A stretch of 64,000 nucleotides of DNA from Gammaproteobacteria bacterium (GCA_014075255.1 CP046178.1:2188894-2252893), one strand, 5' to 3'; shown: positions 18,774-28,574, counted from the first letter of the stretch. Notes: generated by a model not told the origin, from the letters alone. Numbers and translations are program-made.

Positions 18774-21140
18774 TTATTTTGTTGCATAGTATTCATTTAA
18801 AGCTTGATACCAGTTTTCAAACCCATCGGGCTCTAGTAATACATCAAAGTTTGCAGTTGCTCGCTGTACCTCGATCCAATCAATCATAAACTGATATTGT
18901 GCATTTACAGCAGCAAGATTTGCTTCTAGTGATGCATCTTGTGCGTCAATTAAGTCGGTTATGGAAACAGCGCCCTGTGAATAAGAATCAATCACTAGCG
19001 ACAAGTTTTCTTCTGCGGCTTGAGCAGCATCATTCGCAAGCCGAATCGCAGGATAACTTCCTTTGGCTTGCTTAAGTGAGTTTCTTACCCGGGTTTCAAT
19101 CTGTTCTTGAAGGTTTTTATTATTATATTCGTTTTGCAGTAAAGTATTTCTTGTGCGAGATACCTCAGACTTCAATGCACCTCCAGTAAATATAGGCAGA
19201 CTTGCTTCGATTCCAACAGACCATTCATCATCCAGTAATAAAGAATTATTGCTCCCTGTACCACTGCGATCAAAATTTTCACCGTAGCGAGCATTCAGAT
19301 TAACGTCTGGAACATAGTAGGATCGTTTTGCTGCTTTCAGTTCCCGTTTATTAGAAGCAATTAAGTGATCAGAGCTAATTAACTCGGGTGCATTATCGAT
19401 TGCCCGTTCGACCTCAAACTCAGTGAATATATTGAAACTACGAGGGTTATCAAAAAACCTTGTAAATTTTTCGCTTTCTAAAATGCTAAGTTGATTAGCA
19501 ATACCATCATCGGTAACTCCGATGGGTTCAGACAAAGGTTTGTGTATTAATTGTTTTAAATTAATCCCGGCTTGTTCGCGGCTAGCTTCAGCTGAATATA
19601 AGTTTCTTCTATCCGTAGCGATTTGACTGCGCCAGCGTAATACCTCGGAACGATCAGACGAACCGATTCTTAATCGCGATTCTGCTAACTCTAGGTTAGT
19701 CTCAGTAACTTTCACATTAGACTTTCTGACTTCTTCAGTGGCTTCTGCTGATAATAGTTGTAAATATGAGGTGGCTGTACTGCTTACTATATTTAATATA
19801 CTACTTTGGAGATTGGCATCTTCAGCTTGCTGCAATAATTTTGCGACTGCATGACCAGATCGGCGACTTTCAGAATAAATAGTTTGACTTAAGTTTAATG
19901 AGCCATTAGAAGAGCGTTCTGACCCCTGTAGTTCTGCTTGATCTTCACCAATTTGTGTTATGTCCGTACCGATATTTAATTGCGGTAATAGAGTAGAACG
20001 CGAATTAGTTACACTATCTTTAGCAAGCTCTAAGTCTAATCTATCTACTTGTAAAGAAAGATTTGAAGCAACCGCTTCTTCAATGGCTTCTGTAAGTGTT
20101 AGCAATGATTGATTTTCAAATGAGTCTTCATGGAGTAAATCTGCAGTTTCAAGAAACCTCCAATTCGGCGAGAAGTTAATTGCACGCGCGGTTTGCATAT
20201 TTATGGCTAGTTTTTCAGGTTGTGCGAGGGCTACTTTAAGATTGGCTGCATTTTCTCCTAACAATATACTTTGCGTTAATAGCGCAATTCTTCTCGCATA
20301 ACGAATTGTATCTCGGTCTCTGCCGCTAGAGGTTGCAAGTATGCCCATTTCCAATTCGTCTCTGCCCATAAGAGAGTAGCTGGGCATTTTTAATGCAATT
20401 AATTTTTGTGTAAATTGTTGGAACTCATCACTCCCAAAGCGCAATAACGGTGGAACATACATGGCATCGATATCACTAGGCATCTCGTTTAATGCGCTGC
20501 CTAGATTATTTGTGACAGGAATAAAAGTGAGTTTAAACCCCAGTTCATTCTGGGCACCTTCCGTTATATTAGCCAGTTCTGGCAAAGAGTCTAAAAACAA
20601 TTTGTCTACAATAATTCCGAGATGGCCAAACTGGACTAATTCATGAAATTTCCGCAAATCATTTCCAACGGTGCGGTCATCACTTATATAGACATAATTG
20701 TCTTTCCCACTAACACCTGATTCGGTATATGGAAGTCGTTGGAGTACTCGATCAGCAACTATGGCTGCAATGACTGGTTTATTTAGGTTTTTAATTTGAG
20801 CAGCTTGTTGGGAGCCTAAAATACCATTGGTAATGATTACATCTATGTTTGGATCGCTTAATAAATTTAGTAATTCATCTCGAATTTGAGCCACTTGCCA
20901 GTTTCCGTGTTTAATTTTGTTATCTGGAAACTCAACATTAAAGTCATCCTTATTTAAATCTCGTATTTCACTAATAATTTGATCAAGAGGGACGTATTCT
21001 CGTTTTATGGGGCCGTCTAAAAGAACCCCTATACGGATTGTCTCTGCAGCATTCGAATTTGTGAACACCGTTAGAAATAACATGCAAACTAGTATGGTTA
21101 TTTTTCCAATGATGGATGAATTGCGATAGACGAATGACAT
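18774..21140 (-). CDS. Fusion of ABC-type substrate-binding domain and TolC-family outer-membrane efflux protein
   Basis: A 788-residue protein with a signal peptide. Residues ~35-320 resemble the ABC substrate-binding family (ABC_sub_bind type): IRIGVLLDGP, DPNIDVIITNGILGSQQA, KPVIAAIVAD and a sugar/peptide-binding-like two-lobe layout. Residues ~345-780 are a TolC-like outer-membrane factor: two heptad-rich repeats with TLTEAIEEAVASNLSLQVD, WSVGIEASLPIFTGG and DLIDAQDASLEANLAAVNAQ. It is the first gene of the RND operon. TolC alone is about 450 residues, so the extra N-terminal domain is a true fusion in one frame. The binding domain could sit in the periplasm and gate or sense substrate; that is inference. 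Confidence 0.85.
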   Translation of the reverse strand: MSFVYRNSSIIGKITILVCMLFLTVFTNSNAAETIRIGVLLDGPIKREYVPLDQIISEIRDLNKDDFNVEFPDNKIKHGNWQVAQIRDELLNLLSDPNIDVIITNGILGSQQAAQIKNLNKPVIAAIVADRVLQRLPYTESGVSGKDNYVYISDDRTVGNDLRKFHELVQFGHLGIIVDKLFLDSLPELANITEGAQNELGFKLTFIPVTNNLGSALNEMPSDIDAMYVPPLLRFGSDEFQQFTQKLIALKMPSYSLMGRDELEMGILATSSGRDRDTIRYARRIALLTQSILLGENAANLKVALAQPEKLAINMQTARAINFSPNWRFLETADLLHEDSFENQSLLTLTEAIEEAVASNLSLQVDRLDLELAKDSVTNSRSTLLPQLNIGTDITQIGEDQAELQGSERSSNGSLNLSQTIYSESRRSGHAVAKLLQQAEDANLQSSILNIVSSTATSYLQLLSAEATEEVRKSNVKVTETNLELAESRLRIGSSDRSEVLRWRSQIATDRRNLYSAEASREQAGINLKQLIHKPLSEPIGVTDDGIANQLSILESEKFTRFFDNPRSFNIFTEFEVERAIDNAPELISSDHLIASNKRELKAAKRSYYVPDVNLNARYGENFDRSGTGSNNSLLLDDEWSVGIEASLPIFTGGALKSEVSRTRNTLLQNEYNNKNLQEQIETRVRNSLKQAKGSYPAIRLANDAAQAAEENLSLVIDSYSQGAVSITDLIDAQDASLEANLAAVNAQYQFMIDWIEVQRATANFDVLLEPDGFENWYQALNEYYATK

Positions 21141-21268
21141 ATTCTTGGCTGGTTATTATTTTTGAGGATCTGATTGTTATATCAGTTTATCATCGGAGTA
21201 AGAAAGCTTCGACTATATATGCATGAATTCAAATTCATTGATTATTAAATTACAGAACAAAAACCAAC

Positions 21269-21688
21269 GTGTTGCATAAGCAGATATCCTTAGGAACCAT
21301 AGTCATTATACTGGTTGTTGTATTTCATGTTGTGTGCTTGGTTGGACTGATTGATTTATTAAAGTGGATGCCCATTACTTCAGAATTTTGGCAAACACAG
21401 TTTGGTACGATGTGTATGTTGGGGTTTGCGGTTTTTATGATAATTGGTATACACACTGTTGAGGCTTGGGCTTGGGCGTTTATATATTTAAAACTCGGGG
21501 AATTTAAGGAGTTAAGCAAGGCATTATATTTTTCTGTCGTGACGTGTACTGCGCTAGGCTACGGAGATATCACGCTCTCAGAACGTTGGCAATTGTTGAG
21601 CACCTTTGAAGCAATGGGCGGATTGTTGTTATTCGGTGCAAGCACGGCTTTTCTGATTGGTTTTATGCAGGTTCTATTTACTTTTTAG
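21269..21688 (+). CDS. Two-helix potassium-channel-like protein
   Basis: A 139-residue membrane protein with hydrophobic segments near residues 7-28, 45-70 and 115-137. A pore segment has the K+ selectivity signature TALGYGD (TxGYGD) between the last two. It lacks a C-terminal RCK/TrkA-N domain, so it is a minimal Ion_trans_2-type channel. The start is GTG 21269 with a weak ribosome site. It lies about 80 bp ahead of the aspartic-protease gene. Confidence 0.8.
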   Translation: MLHKQISLGTIVIILVVVFHVVCLVGLIDLLKWMPITSEFWQTQFGTMCMLGFAVFMIIGIHTVEAWAWAFIYLKLGEFKELSKALYFSVVTCTALGYGDITLSERWQLLSTFEAMGGLLLFGASTAFLIGFMQVLFTF

Positions 21689-21765
21689 CTATATATATCC
21701 TTAAGATCTCAATAAAAACAGATCGATAGCATGGCGTGTAACGCAAGTTTCCTTAAAATTTACTG

Positions 21766-22305
21766 ATGGACGATACTCCGCCAGAAGAACAAACCCAAGG
21801 CAATCAAACTAGGCAACTAGGTAAAGGCATGATCATCATCGCCTGGGTGTTAATTTTTGGTATGTTGGTTTGGTTTTTTGGTGTGTTAGAAAAGAATAAA
21901 CGCAACCCCAATCAAAATATAAGCACACAAGTGCTCAGCACTGGCGAAAAAGAAGTAGTACTGGAAAGTGGTGCATATGGGCATTATGTTGCTACAGGAA
22001 AGATTAATCGTACAGAAGTTACTTTTCTTGTAGACACGGGTGCGAGTTATGTTTCAGTTCCTGAGGGCGTTGCAAAAAAAGTAGGTTTGAAAAAAGGTGC
22101 AGAGATGTTGGTATCTACTGCAAATGGGAGCGTTTCGGTATACGCAACGATTTTAGAAGAAGTCAGCATTGGTGAAATCAAACTCTACGATATTAAAGCA
22201 GATATAAATCCGCATATGGATGGTGATGAAATATTACTAGGCATGTCTTTTCTACGTGACCTATCTATTACTCACAAAGGCAATCAACTGACTATTCGGC
22301 AGTAA
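21766..22305 (+). CDS. Membrane-anchored retropepsin-like aspartic protease (clan AA)
   Basis: A 179-residue protein with one membrane helix (about residues 22-42) and a periplasmic single-lobe pepsin domain. The catalytic motif FLVDTGASYVSVP (D-T-G-A-S) is intact, followed by a flap region and the late hydrophobic-hydrophobic-G motif LLGMSFL. It matches the TIGR02281-type family. A single lobe would have to dimerise to be active. The substrate is unknown. Confidence 0.88.
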   Translation: MDDTPPEEQTQGNQTRQLGKGMIIIAWVLIFGMLVWFFGVLEKNKRNPNQNISTQVLSTGEKEVVLESGAYGHYVATGKINRTEVTFLVDTGASYVSVPEGVAKKVGLKKGAEMLVSTANGSVSVYATILEEVSIGEIKLYDIKADINPHMDGDEILLGMSFLRDLSITHKGNQLTIRQ

Positions 22306-22367
22306 AGCTAAAATCTTGCCTAATTGTATGCTTTCGGCCAATGGCAGTCATTCGATACAAGCAAAAT

Positions 22368-22982
22368 TTAGAGTGGTCTAAATAAAGACTCCAAGTATGT
22401 TTTATATTGTTCCAAATGTGTTTGTATAATTTCAGGCTTATGCATGACTCGTGTCATGACATACGCGCCTTCTAATGTAACAAGAAACGAATCTGCTAAT
22501 TCATCAGGGTCAACTGAGTAACGAGGAGGATATACTTTTATGATTTCTTGAATTTTTTTGCTTAATTGATCTTTCCACTCCGTGAGTGTATCGGTAGCTA
22601 AAGCTAATAGGTCCTTATCTACTAATTGATTTTCATAGCTATAACTAGCAAACAGACATCCAATATGATCTTCTTCAAGCTGAGCATGTAATTCTTGTAT
22701 CAGCCCTACAAAGATTAAAATCTGTTGAAGCGGGTCTTTACTTAATTTATTGGCCTTCTCCATATTCTCTTCAAGAATCTGCATTTCAATAGCTGAAAAC
22801 TTCTCAATCAGGGCTACAGCGAGGGCTTTTTTACTTTTGAAGTGATAGAAGAAAGTACCTTTAGTTATTTCGGCTGCTTCAATGACTTCATCAACGGAAG
22901 TCGCTACATGCCCTTGTTTTAGTGCGAGGCCCATTGCAGATTCAATGATTTTGTCCTTAGTAATACTTCCATCTCGTGCCAT
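22368..22982 (-). CDS. TetR-family transcriptional repressor
   Basis: About 204 residues from the ATG at 22982, chosen because AAGGA lies seven bases upstream. An earlier ATG six bases before it would sit on the ribosome site. The N-terminal helix-turn-helix reads TSVDEVIEAAEITKGTFFYHFKSKKAL, diagnostic of TetR/AcrR. The C-terminal domain has a GCLFASYSYE segment typical of the YcdC/NemR-like group. It faces a 53-residue membrane-protein gene; both upstream regions carry the same 13-base core AACTAGTCxGTAT, so it probably represses itself and that gene. The inducer is unknown. Confidence 0.9.
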   Translation of the reverse strand: MARDGSITKDKIIESAMGLALKQGHVATSVDEVIEAAEITKGTFFYHFKSKKALAVALIEKFSAIEMQILEENMEKANKLSKDPLQQILIFVGLIQELHAQLEEDHIGCLFASYSYENQLVDKDLLALATDTLTEWKDQLSKKIQEIIKVYPPRYSVDPDELADSFLVTLEGAYVMTRVMHKPEIIQTHLEQYKTYLESLFRPL

Positions 22983-23003
22983 ATTCATATCCTTATTTGA
23001 ACT

Positions 23004-23016
23004 AACTAGTCTGTAT
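23004..23016. promoter_or_regulatory. Candidate TetR operator, tetR side
   Basis: AACTAGTCTGTAT lies about 20 bp upstream of the tetR start. It differs at one base from the core of the operator in front of the facing small gene. It fits autoregulation. Confidence 0.6.
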
Positions 23017-23129
23017 GATAACAAATATTTTAATATTTTTGCAATATTTTTACTGAAATAACAGTAATAAATATATAACTATATGTATTATAAGAAATAT
23101 ATAAATATGAATAAATATAGACTAAATGG

Positions 23130-23157
23130 TTGACAACTAGAGAATCAGGTGTATTAT
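23130..23157 (+). promoter_or_regulatory. Sigma-70-type promoter of the 53-aa membrane protein
   Basis: TTGACA at 23130-23135 is a perfect -35. TATTAT at 23152-23157 is a 5/6 match to -10, with a 16-bp spacer. The predicted transcription start falls inside the TetR-type palindrome just downstream. Confidence 0.75.
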
Positions 23158-23160
23158 TAA

Positions 23161-23184
23161 CTTATACCAACTAGTCAGTATAAG
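23161..23184. promoter_or_regulatory. TetR-type operator palindrome
   Basis: A 24-bp inverted repeat centred on CTAG, with half-sites CTTATACCAACT and CTTATACTGACT (10 of 12 positions matching). It begins 3 bp after the -10 box, where a bound repressor would block initiation. Its core is repeated in front of tetR. Confidence 0.75.
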
Positions 23185-23227
23185 TATAGATAACACATTA
23201 ACCTTTGATTATAGGGAGACCTAGAAA

Positions 23228-23389
23228 ATGAACCACGAAATACAAAACAGCCAAGCAGACCAGAAGAAAATAAAAACCATTAAACAAGCTGAAACAGCCT
23301 TTGCTTATAATATCTTATTGCCAGATTTTGCAATTTTAGTTATTGGCTTAACCGGCGCATTCGGAGTTTTGCTAACAATGTTTTCTTAG
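23228..23389 (+). CDS. Small single-pass membrane protein (53 aa), probable TetR target
   Basis: MNHEIQNSQADQKK... is a charged N-terminus, followed by a hydrophobic segment (roughly residues 28-52: NILLPDFAILVIGLTG and on) ending in MFS. An AGGGAG ribosome site lies eight to twelve bases upstream and a strong terminator follows within 40 bp. It has a strong promoter and an operator overlapping the start site, so it is a tightly regulated monocistronic gene. I do not recognise the family. A role in membrane stress or detoxification is only suggested by the TetR link. Confidence 0.7.
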   Translation: MNHEIQNSQADQKKIKTIKQAETAFAYNILLPDFAILVIGLTGAFGVLLTMFS

Positions 23390-23422
23390 ACTTATTATAT
23401 ACTCCTCATCTTGCTTTAAATT

Positions 23423-23449
23423 AACCCCGTCAATAATACGGGGTTTTTT
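23423..23449 (+). terminator. Rho-independent terminator
   Basis: AACCCCGT / ACGGGGTT is an 8-bp perfect stem with a 7-nt loop, followed by TTTTTT. It ends the 53-aa gene. A second hairpin (AATGTCCGCT / AGCGGACATT, 23450-23479) follows directly, between it and the end of the convergent pfp gene. Confidence 0.9.
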
Positions 23450-23484
23450 AATGTCCGCTTTAGGTCGTCAGCGGACATTTATAC

Positions 23485-24747
23485 TTATATTTTGAAATTA
23501 GTGTTTAGTATTTTTGGTACTTGTATATTCTTCAATTGAATATACCTCGGTAGTCCATCACGGTACGGGGGATATGCTTCACCTTTAATTAATGGCTGCA
23601 AGTAAGTGCGACAACGCTCTGTGATCCCTAAGCCATCTTTAGTGATGTAACTGCGCGGCATCATTTTTTCTACATTGGCGACCTTAGCTAAAGTAGTGCT
23701 ACCAATTTTCCATTTATAAGGTTTGTTAGAAGTTCTAACAATTATGGGCATCACTGCGGTTTTGCCTTGTAAAGCAAATTGTACTGCTGCTTTACCCATT
23801 GCGTAGGCGTGATCTACATCCGTTTTAGAAGCAATATGTCGAGCAGCGCGTTGTAAGTAATCAGCTACCGCCCAATGATATTTGTAACCATGTTCTTGCT
23901 TAATCATGTCGGCAATTACCGGTGCGACACCACCTAATTGTTTATGACCAAAGGCATCGGTGTTTCCAGAGTCAGCCAGAAAGGTTCCATCTACAAAGCG
24001 CGCGCCTTCAGATACACAAATAACACAGTAACCATATTGTTCTACTGATTCTTTAACACGCTTAAGCACTAACTTTTTATCAAAAGGAATTTCTGGGAAA
24101 AGAATGATGTGCGGAGCATCTCCTTTTTCTTGTTTTGCTAGTCCGCTGGCTGCAGCAATCCAACCTGCGTGTCGCCCCATCACTTCCATCACAAATACTT
24201 TGGTAGAAGTTTCCGCCATTGATTTCACATCAAAGGCAGCTTCTTTTATGGATACGGCAACATATTTTGCCACCGAACCAAAACCAGGGCAGTTGTCGGT
24301 AATAGGTAAATCATTGTCAACAGTTTTGGGTATTCCTATGCATTGAATGGGGTACCCCATTTTTTTGCTTAACTGCGATACTTTATGTGAAGTATCTTGT
24401 GAGTCACCCCCACCGTTATAAAAGAAATAACCGATGTTGTGTGCTTTAAATACCTCAATCAGCCGTTCATATTGTTCACGACTCTCTTCGACACTTTTCA
24501 GCTTATATCGACAAGAGCCAAATGCGCCAGATGGGGTGTGTTTCAGTGCGGCAATCGAGCTCGCCGACTCTTTAGAGGTATCGATTAAATCTTCAGTCAA
24601 GGCGCCAATAATGCCGTTACGTCCAGCGTAGACTTTACCTATCTTATTTTTGTGTTTGCGAGCGGTTTCTATCACCCCACATGCTGTGGCATTGATGACG
24701 GCGGTCACACCACCCGATTGTGCGTAAAATGCGTTGCGTTTTTCCAT
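23485..24747 (-). CDS. pfp: PPi-type 6-phosphofructokinase
   Basis: A 420-residue phosphofructokinase. The start FYAQSGGVTAVINA and the PKTVDNDLPITDNCPGFGS block (Lys in PKTVDND) are those of pyrophosphate-dependent enzymes; GRHAGWIAAAS is also family-typical. The nucleotide/PPi loop reads NGGGDSQDT, with Asp in place of the small residue ATP enzymes use. It would interconvert fructose-6-phosphate and fructose-1,6-bisphosphate reversibly. It is divergent from adenylate kinase, a pairing that fits PPi/AMP economy. No glycolytic neighbours are seen. Confidence 0.9.
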   Translation of the reverse strand: MEKRNAFYAQSGGVTAVINATACGVIETARKHKNKIGKVYAGRNGIIGALTEDLIDTSKESASSIAALKHTPSGAFGSCRYKLKSVEESREQYERLIEVFKAHNIGYFFYNGGGDSQDTSHKVSQLSKKMGYPIQCIGIPKTVDNDLPITDNCPGFGSVAKYVAVSIKEAAFDVKSMAETSTKVFVMEVMGRHAGWIAAASGLAKQEKGDAPHIILFPEIPFDKKLVLKRVKESVEQYGYCVICVSEGARFVDGTFLADSGNTDAFGHKQLGGVAPVIADMIKQEHGYKYHWAVADYLQRAARHIASKTDVDHAYAMGKAAVQFALQGKTAVMPIIVRTSNKPYKWKIGSTTLAKVANVEKMMPRSYITKDGLGITERCRTYLQPLIKGEAYPPYRDGLPRYIQLKNIQVPKILNTNFKI

Positions 24748-24980
24748 ATTGATTAATTCTACAAGTTTATTATTTGGGTTTTATTTTTAAATATTATTGG
24801 GCAATGTCTATTTAGTTTGATGTCTTTGTGAGTTTACAGCATTGCGAAGTGTGCCATAGCTCACATTAGTGAGTCAGTCACGGCATCTTTATATGCTTAT
24901 CTGATATTTTTATTCTAGTTTAGCTAATTAGAGTAGTAGGCGCTGGCTTAATTCTCCATTATGGTGTGCAAAATTTGTAA

Positions 24981-25652
<672 letters not shown>

Positions 25653-25658
25653 AAGTTT

Positions 25659-25991
25659 TTGAAAATTCTATTTGCCATTGTCTCACTATTCGCAGTGGTA
25701 TGGTATTGGCAAGATAGTCTTCGCAGTCGCGAATTGGCACTGAAAAAATGTCGTAGATTGTGTGAAGATCACAATGTCCAATTTTTGGACCAATCTGTTC
25801 ACGTCGCACGCGTACGCTTAGGTAAAACTACACGACATAATATATTTATTCGCAGATTTTATGCATTTGAATTTAGCATTGGTGGTGTTGATCGACACCA
25901 CGGTGTTGCAGTTGTATCTAGAGATAGTATGGAATACCTTTCTTTGTTACATCCTGACGGCGAAATTATTGAAGGAAGCTTGCCAAACTAA
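25659..25991 (+). CDS. DUF3301 family protein
   Basis: A 110-residue protein with an N-terminal membrane segment (ILFAIVSLFAVVWYW), then ALKKCRRLCEDHNVQFLDQSV and an FSIGG segment, typical of the gammaproteobacterial DUF3301 family of unknown function. The start is TTG 25659, six bases after adk, which places the gene in the adk operon. The family's two Cys (CRRLC) are present. Confidence 0.85.
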   Translation: MKILFAIVSLFAVVWYWQDSLRSRELALKKCRRLCEDHNVQFLDQSVHVARVRLGKTTRHNIFIRRFYAFEFSIGGVDRHHGVAVVSRDSMEYLSLLHPDGEIIEGSLPN

Positions 25992-25995
25992 AGTA

Positions 25996-26562
25996 CTAAG
26001 TTGTTTGCACCCTGAATTCAGAAACTTTCCATTCTTCTTTGTTAGCAGTAATTCGTAAACACGAGACACCATGTCTATGTATACGTGATTCACCTGCTGG
26101 GCCAGGATTTAGCACCCAAGGGTCTTCTTCTTGATCACATACTAGTCGATGACTGTGCCCATAGATGATTGCTTTAGCGCGAGGAAAATCACTGCGAAGT
26201 TTTTTGTGCCAAGTTTCGTATTCTGAATAATGCTCATCGCCATGAGTGATCGCAATGATTCCTCCAGGTAATTCTATTTCTGCAATGTGCGGGATACTCT
26301 CTAAATCAATATGCTCAGATGAAATCCATTGTTCATTATTATCATTGTTGCCGCACACTGAGACGACATCTTTACTAATTTTATGTAGCTGCTTGATTAC
26401 CTCGATCGAGCCGATATCACCCGCATGCAAGATAATATCGCAATCACTAAGATGATTTAGCACTGAGGGGTTGATGTGACTATGGGTATCCGACAACACA
26501 CCAATATTGACGTTGTCATTTTCAGTGTAGTTGAAAGATAGTTTATTTTGGCTTTTATCCAT
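25996..26562 (-). CDS. YfcE/MJ0936-type metallophosphoesterase
   Basis: A 188-residue dimetal phosphoesterase. All motifs are present in order: VLSDTHSH (D-x-H), LHAGDIG, CGNNDN, ITHGD and YGHSHR. The closing NPGPAGESR is typical of YfcE-like phosphodiesterases. It would hydrolyse phosphodiester or phosphomonoester substrates in the cytoplasm; the natural substrate is unknown. It is convergent with the DUF3301 gene. Confidence 0.9.
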   Translation of the reverse strand: MDKSQNKLSFNYTENDNVNIGVLSDTHSHINPSVLNHLSDCDIILHAGDIGSIEVIKQLHKISKDVVSVCGNNDNNEQWISSEHIDLESIPHIAEIELPGGIIAITHGDEHYSEYETWHKKLRSDFPRAKAIIYGHSHRLVCDQEEDPWVLNPGPAGESRIHRHGVSCLRITANKEEWKVSEFRVQTT

Positions 26563-26637
26563 GAATGAAATTTAATGCATCCTGAACCACCTAGGCAATA
26601 TTGCTTAACAGATATATTTTATTACTTAGTGTCTAGT

Positions 26638-27423
26638 CTAATTGCGTAGCCAGCCAATTTCTCGAGCCGTCTTTTCGCCTACAACGCAACGCTTAAGGCT
26701 GCGTGCCATTTTTGATTGTGCTGCACTGCTTGCAATCGTTCCTGCCATTATTTCTGCGCGTTTTTGTGGATAAAGCGGGCTTAAATTTGGTTCACCTAAA
26801 CCATCAGGTGGTATGGGATTGCCATAAGCATCATATTTATCACTAGCACCTACCGTGTGTAATAACTCATGTGTAACGACTATATTGTTTTGCTTAGATT
26901 GTTCATTGCTTGCAAAGGCATGCACGATGCCCAGTAATCCTTTTTGAATGCCGAGCGAGTGTTCTAGCTTTAGGTTAGGCTTGTCGTCATGATATAAAAC
27001 AAATATACGTACCCGATGCTTGTTAGATTTATCATCTGGTGTATTTTGCATGGCCCACCAACGCAGTTTCATACTCCAAAAAGCAATTGCGAGCGGGTTA
27101 GAACCCATACCCGGCGGTTTAGGTGGAAGCGTGGTAACTCTTTCCCCTAAAGTGGTGGAAGTTGGTGTAGAACTTACTACATCATATTTTTTGCTTTCTC
27201 GTTTTATGAATTTATCGATATCTGCATAGCTTTTAGTGCTGAGATTTTCTATATATTGATCAACACTGTTACTGGAGTCAGCATTGATAGGAAAAATTAC
27301 TATTTCGAGAGGTTTGTACCAACCTTGTGTAACTAAACGTTGGTCCTGTGTGTATAGAAGCACGGCCCCAAGAATGGAAATTAAAATAAGAATTCTTAAG
27401 TTTTTGAAGGTAAAAATGCGCAT
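26638..27423 (-). CDS. Membrane-anchored putative zinc metallopeptidase
   Basis: A 261-residue protein with an N-terminal signal/anchor (residues ~8-26). In the C-terminal half, VVTHELLHTVGASDKYD provides an HExxH with an Asp-rich continuation (HELLHxxGASDKYD), resembling metzincin-like or conserved predicted proteases. The segment LYPQKRAEIMAGTI follows, and two basic Cys-containing ends. I infer a periplasm-facing zinc peptidase. No recognised named family and no substrate can be given. Confidence 0.65.
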   Translation of the reverse strand: MRIFTFKNLRILILISILGAVLLYTQDQRLVTQGWYKPLEIVIFPINADSSNSVDQYIENLSTKSYADIDKFIKRESKKYDVVSSTPTSTTLGERVTTLPPKPPGMGSNPLAIAFWSMKLRWWAMQNTPDDKSNKHRVRIFVLYHDDKPNLKLEHSLGIQKGLLGIVHAFASNEQSKQNNIVVTHELLHTVGASDKYDAYGNPIPPDGLGEPNLSPLYPQKRAEIMAGTIASSAAQSKMARSLKRCVVGEKTAREIGWLRN

Positions 27424-27514
27424 TCGATAAGCATAAGATTTATACTTAACAAAACAACAAATCTTAGATTACTGGCTATAAACCAAAGCCGTTTGGTATG
27501 GTTTAGACACTTCT

Positions 27515-28570
27515 ATGGCGCATATAGTAAAACTTCAATCAGGCAAGTATTCTTTTCAAGCTGATACGCATGAATCCATTTTGGATGCAGCGATTCGTGC
27601 GGGTGTGCCATTAAACTATGGATGTAGTAATGGCAACTGCGGCATGTGTAAAGCAAAAGTAGTTTCTGGGCCTACCGCTCTGATACGCACACATGAATTT
27701 GTTATTCGTGATGCAGATAAGATACAAGGTCATGCACTGATGTGTTCAACTTCATGCCAAGGTGATGTAGTCATCGATGCTGATGTTGTTGCGAGAGCTG
27801 GTGATATACCTGTACAAGAGTTGCGAATAAAAGTACGAAAAATAGATCGAGTCAGCAATGATTTGGCGATTATAACTTTGCAAGTTCCTCGTACTGTGCG
27901 ATTACGTTTTATCGCAGGTCAGTATGTGAGAGTGTACGATGATCAACAACGATCGCATGAATATGCTATTGCAAGTTGTCCATGTGATGAAAAGCGTATT
28001 GAATTTCATGTGCGCAAGTTAGAGGGCGATGCATTTTCTAGCATGGTGTTTAATCAACTTAGTATTGGAGATTGGCTAAATATACAAGGGCCTTACGGAC
28101 AATTTGTAATTGATGATACAAAAGAATCTCCAATTGTGATGTTTGCTTTTGATACTGGCTTTGCAACGATTAAAAGCTTGCTGGAGCACATCACAGCACA
28201 AGATAAGGAGCGTTCTATACATTTGTATTGGTTAGCATGCGGTGTTGAAGGGTTATATTTAGACAATTTATGCAGATCATGGGACGACGCATTGGATGAA
28301 ATGCATTATATACCTTTGTACATGTCTAGAAATGTTAATGAAATTCTCGACAGTCAATACGAGGGAATGTGTGTGATTGAGGATAAGATAGTTGCCTCAT
28401 TGCATCATATAGATCATGTTAAAGATGCTGAAGTTTTTATTGTTTCGCCTAATCCAGTTGCTAAGCTTGTGCAACAATTACTGATGGAAAGGGGTTTTAA
28501 AGAAACAAATATTCATCATGAAGTGATACGTGGAAATCCAAACTTAAAATGTATTCATAGCGCGGTTTAA
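27515..28570 (+). CDS. 2Fe-2S ferredoxin / FAD-NAD(P) reductase fusion, XylA-like layout
   Basis: A 351-residue oxygenase-reductase-type protein. A plant-type 2Fe-2S domain comes first (Cys37, Cys42, Cys45 in GCSNGNCGMC; Cys77), then an FAD domain and an NAD(P) domain. The flavin motif is altered: HEYAIAS replaces the usual RxYS. The nucleotide loop reads FDTGFATIKS instead of GGTGIAP-like. The usual GPYGQF is present. It normally passes electrons from NAD(P)H to an oxygenase. It forms an operon with the Cys-rich gene 4 bp downstream. Confidence 0.8.
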   Translation: MAHIVKLQSGKYSFQADTHESILDAAIRAGVPLNYGCSNGNCGMCKAKVVSGPTALIRTHEFVIRDADKIQGHALMCSTSCQGDVVIDADVVARAGDIPVQELRIKVRKIDRVSNDLAIITLQVPRTVRLRFIAGQYVRVYDDQQRSHEYAIASCPCDEKRIEFHVRKLEGDAFSSMVFNQLSIGDWLNIQGPYGQFVIDDTKESPIVMFAFDTGFATIKSLLEHITAQDKERSIHLYWLACGVEGLYLDNLCRSWDDALDEMHYIPLYMSRNVNEILDSQYEGMCVIEDKIVASLHHIDHVKDAEVFIVSPNPVAKLVQQLLMERGFKETNIHHEVIRGNPNLKCIHSAV

Positions 28571-28574
28571 AGGC

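Noticed and set aside
23450-23479. Strong hairpin AATGTCCGCT / AGCGGACATT as a second terminator for pfp
   Set aside because: On the pfp strand it is followed by an A run, not a T run, so it is not an intrinsic terminator there. It is noted as an inverted repeat only.
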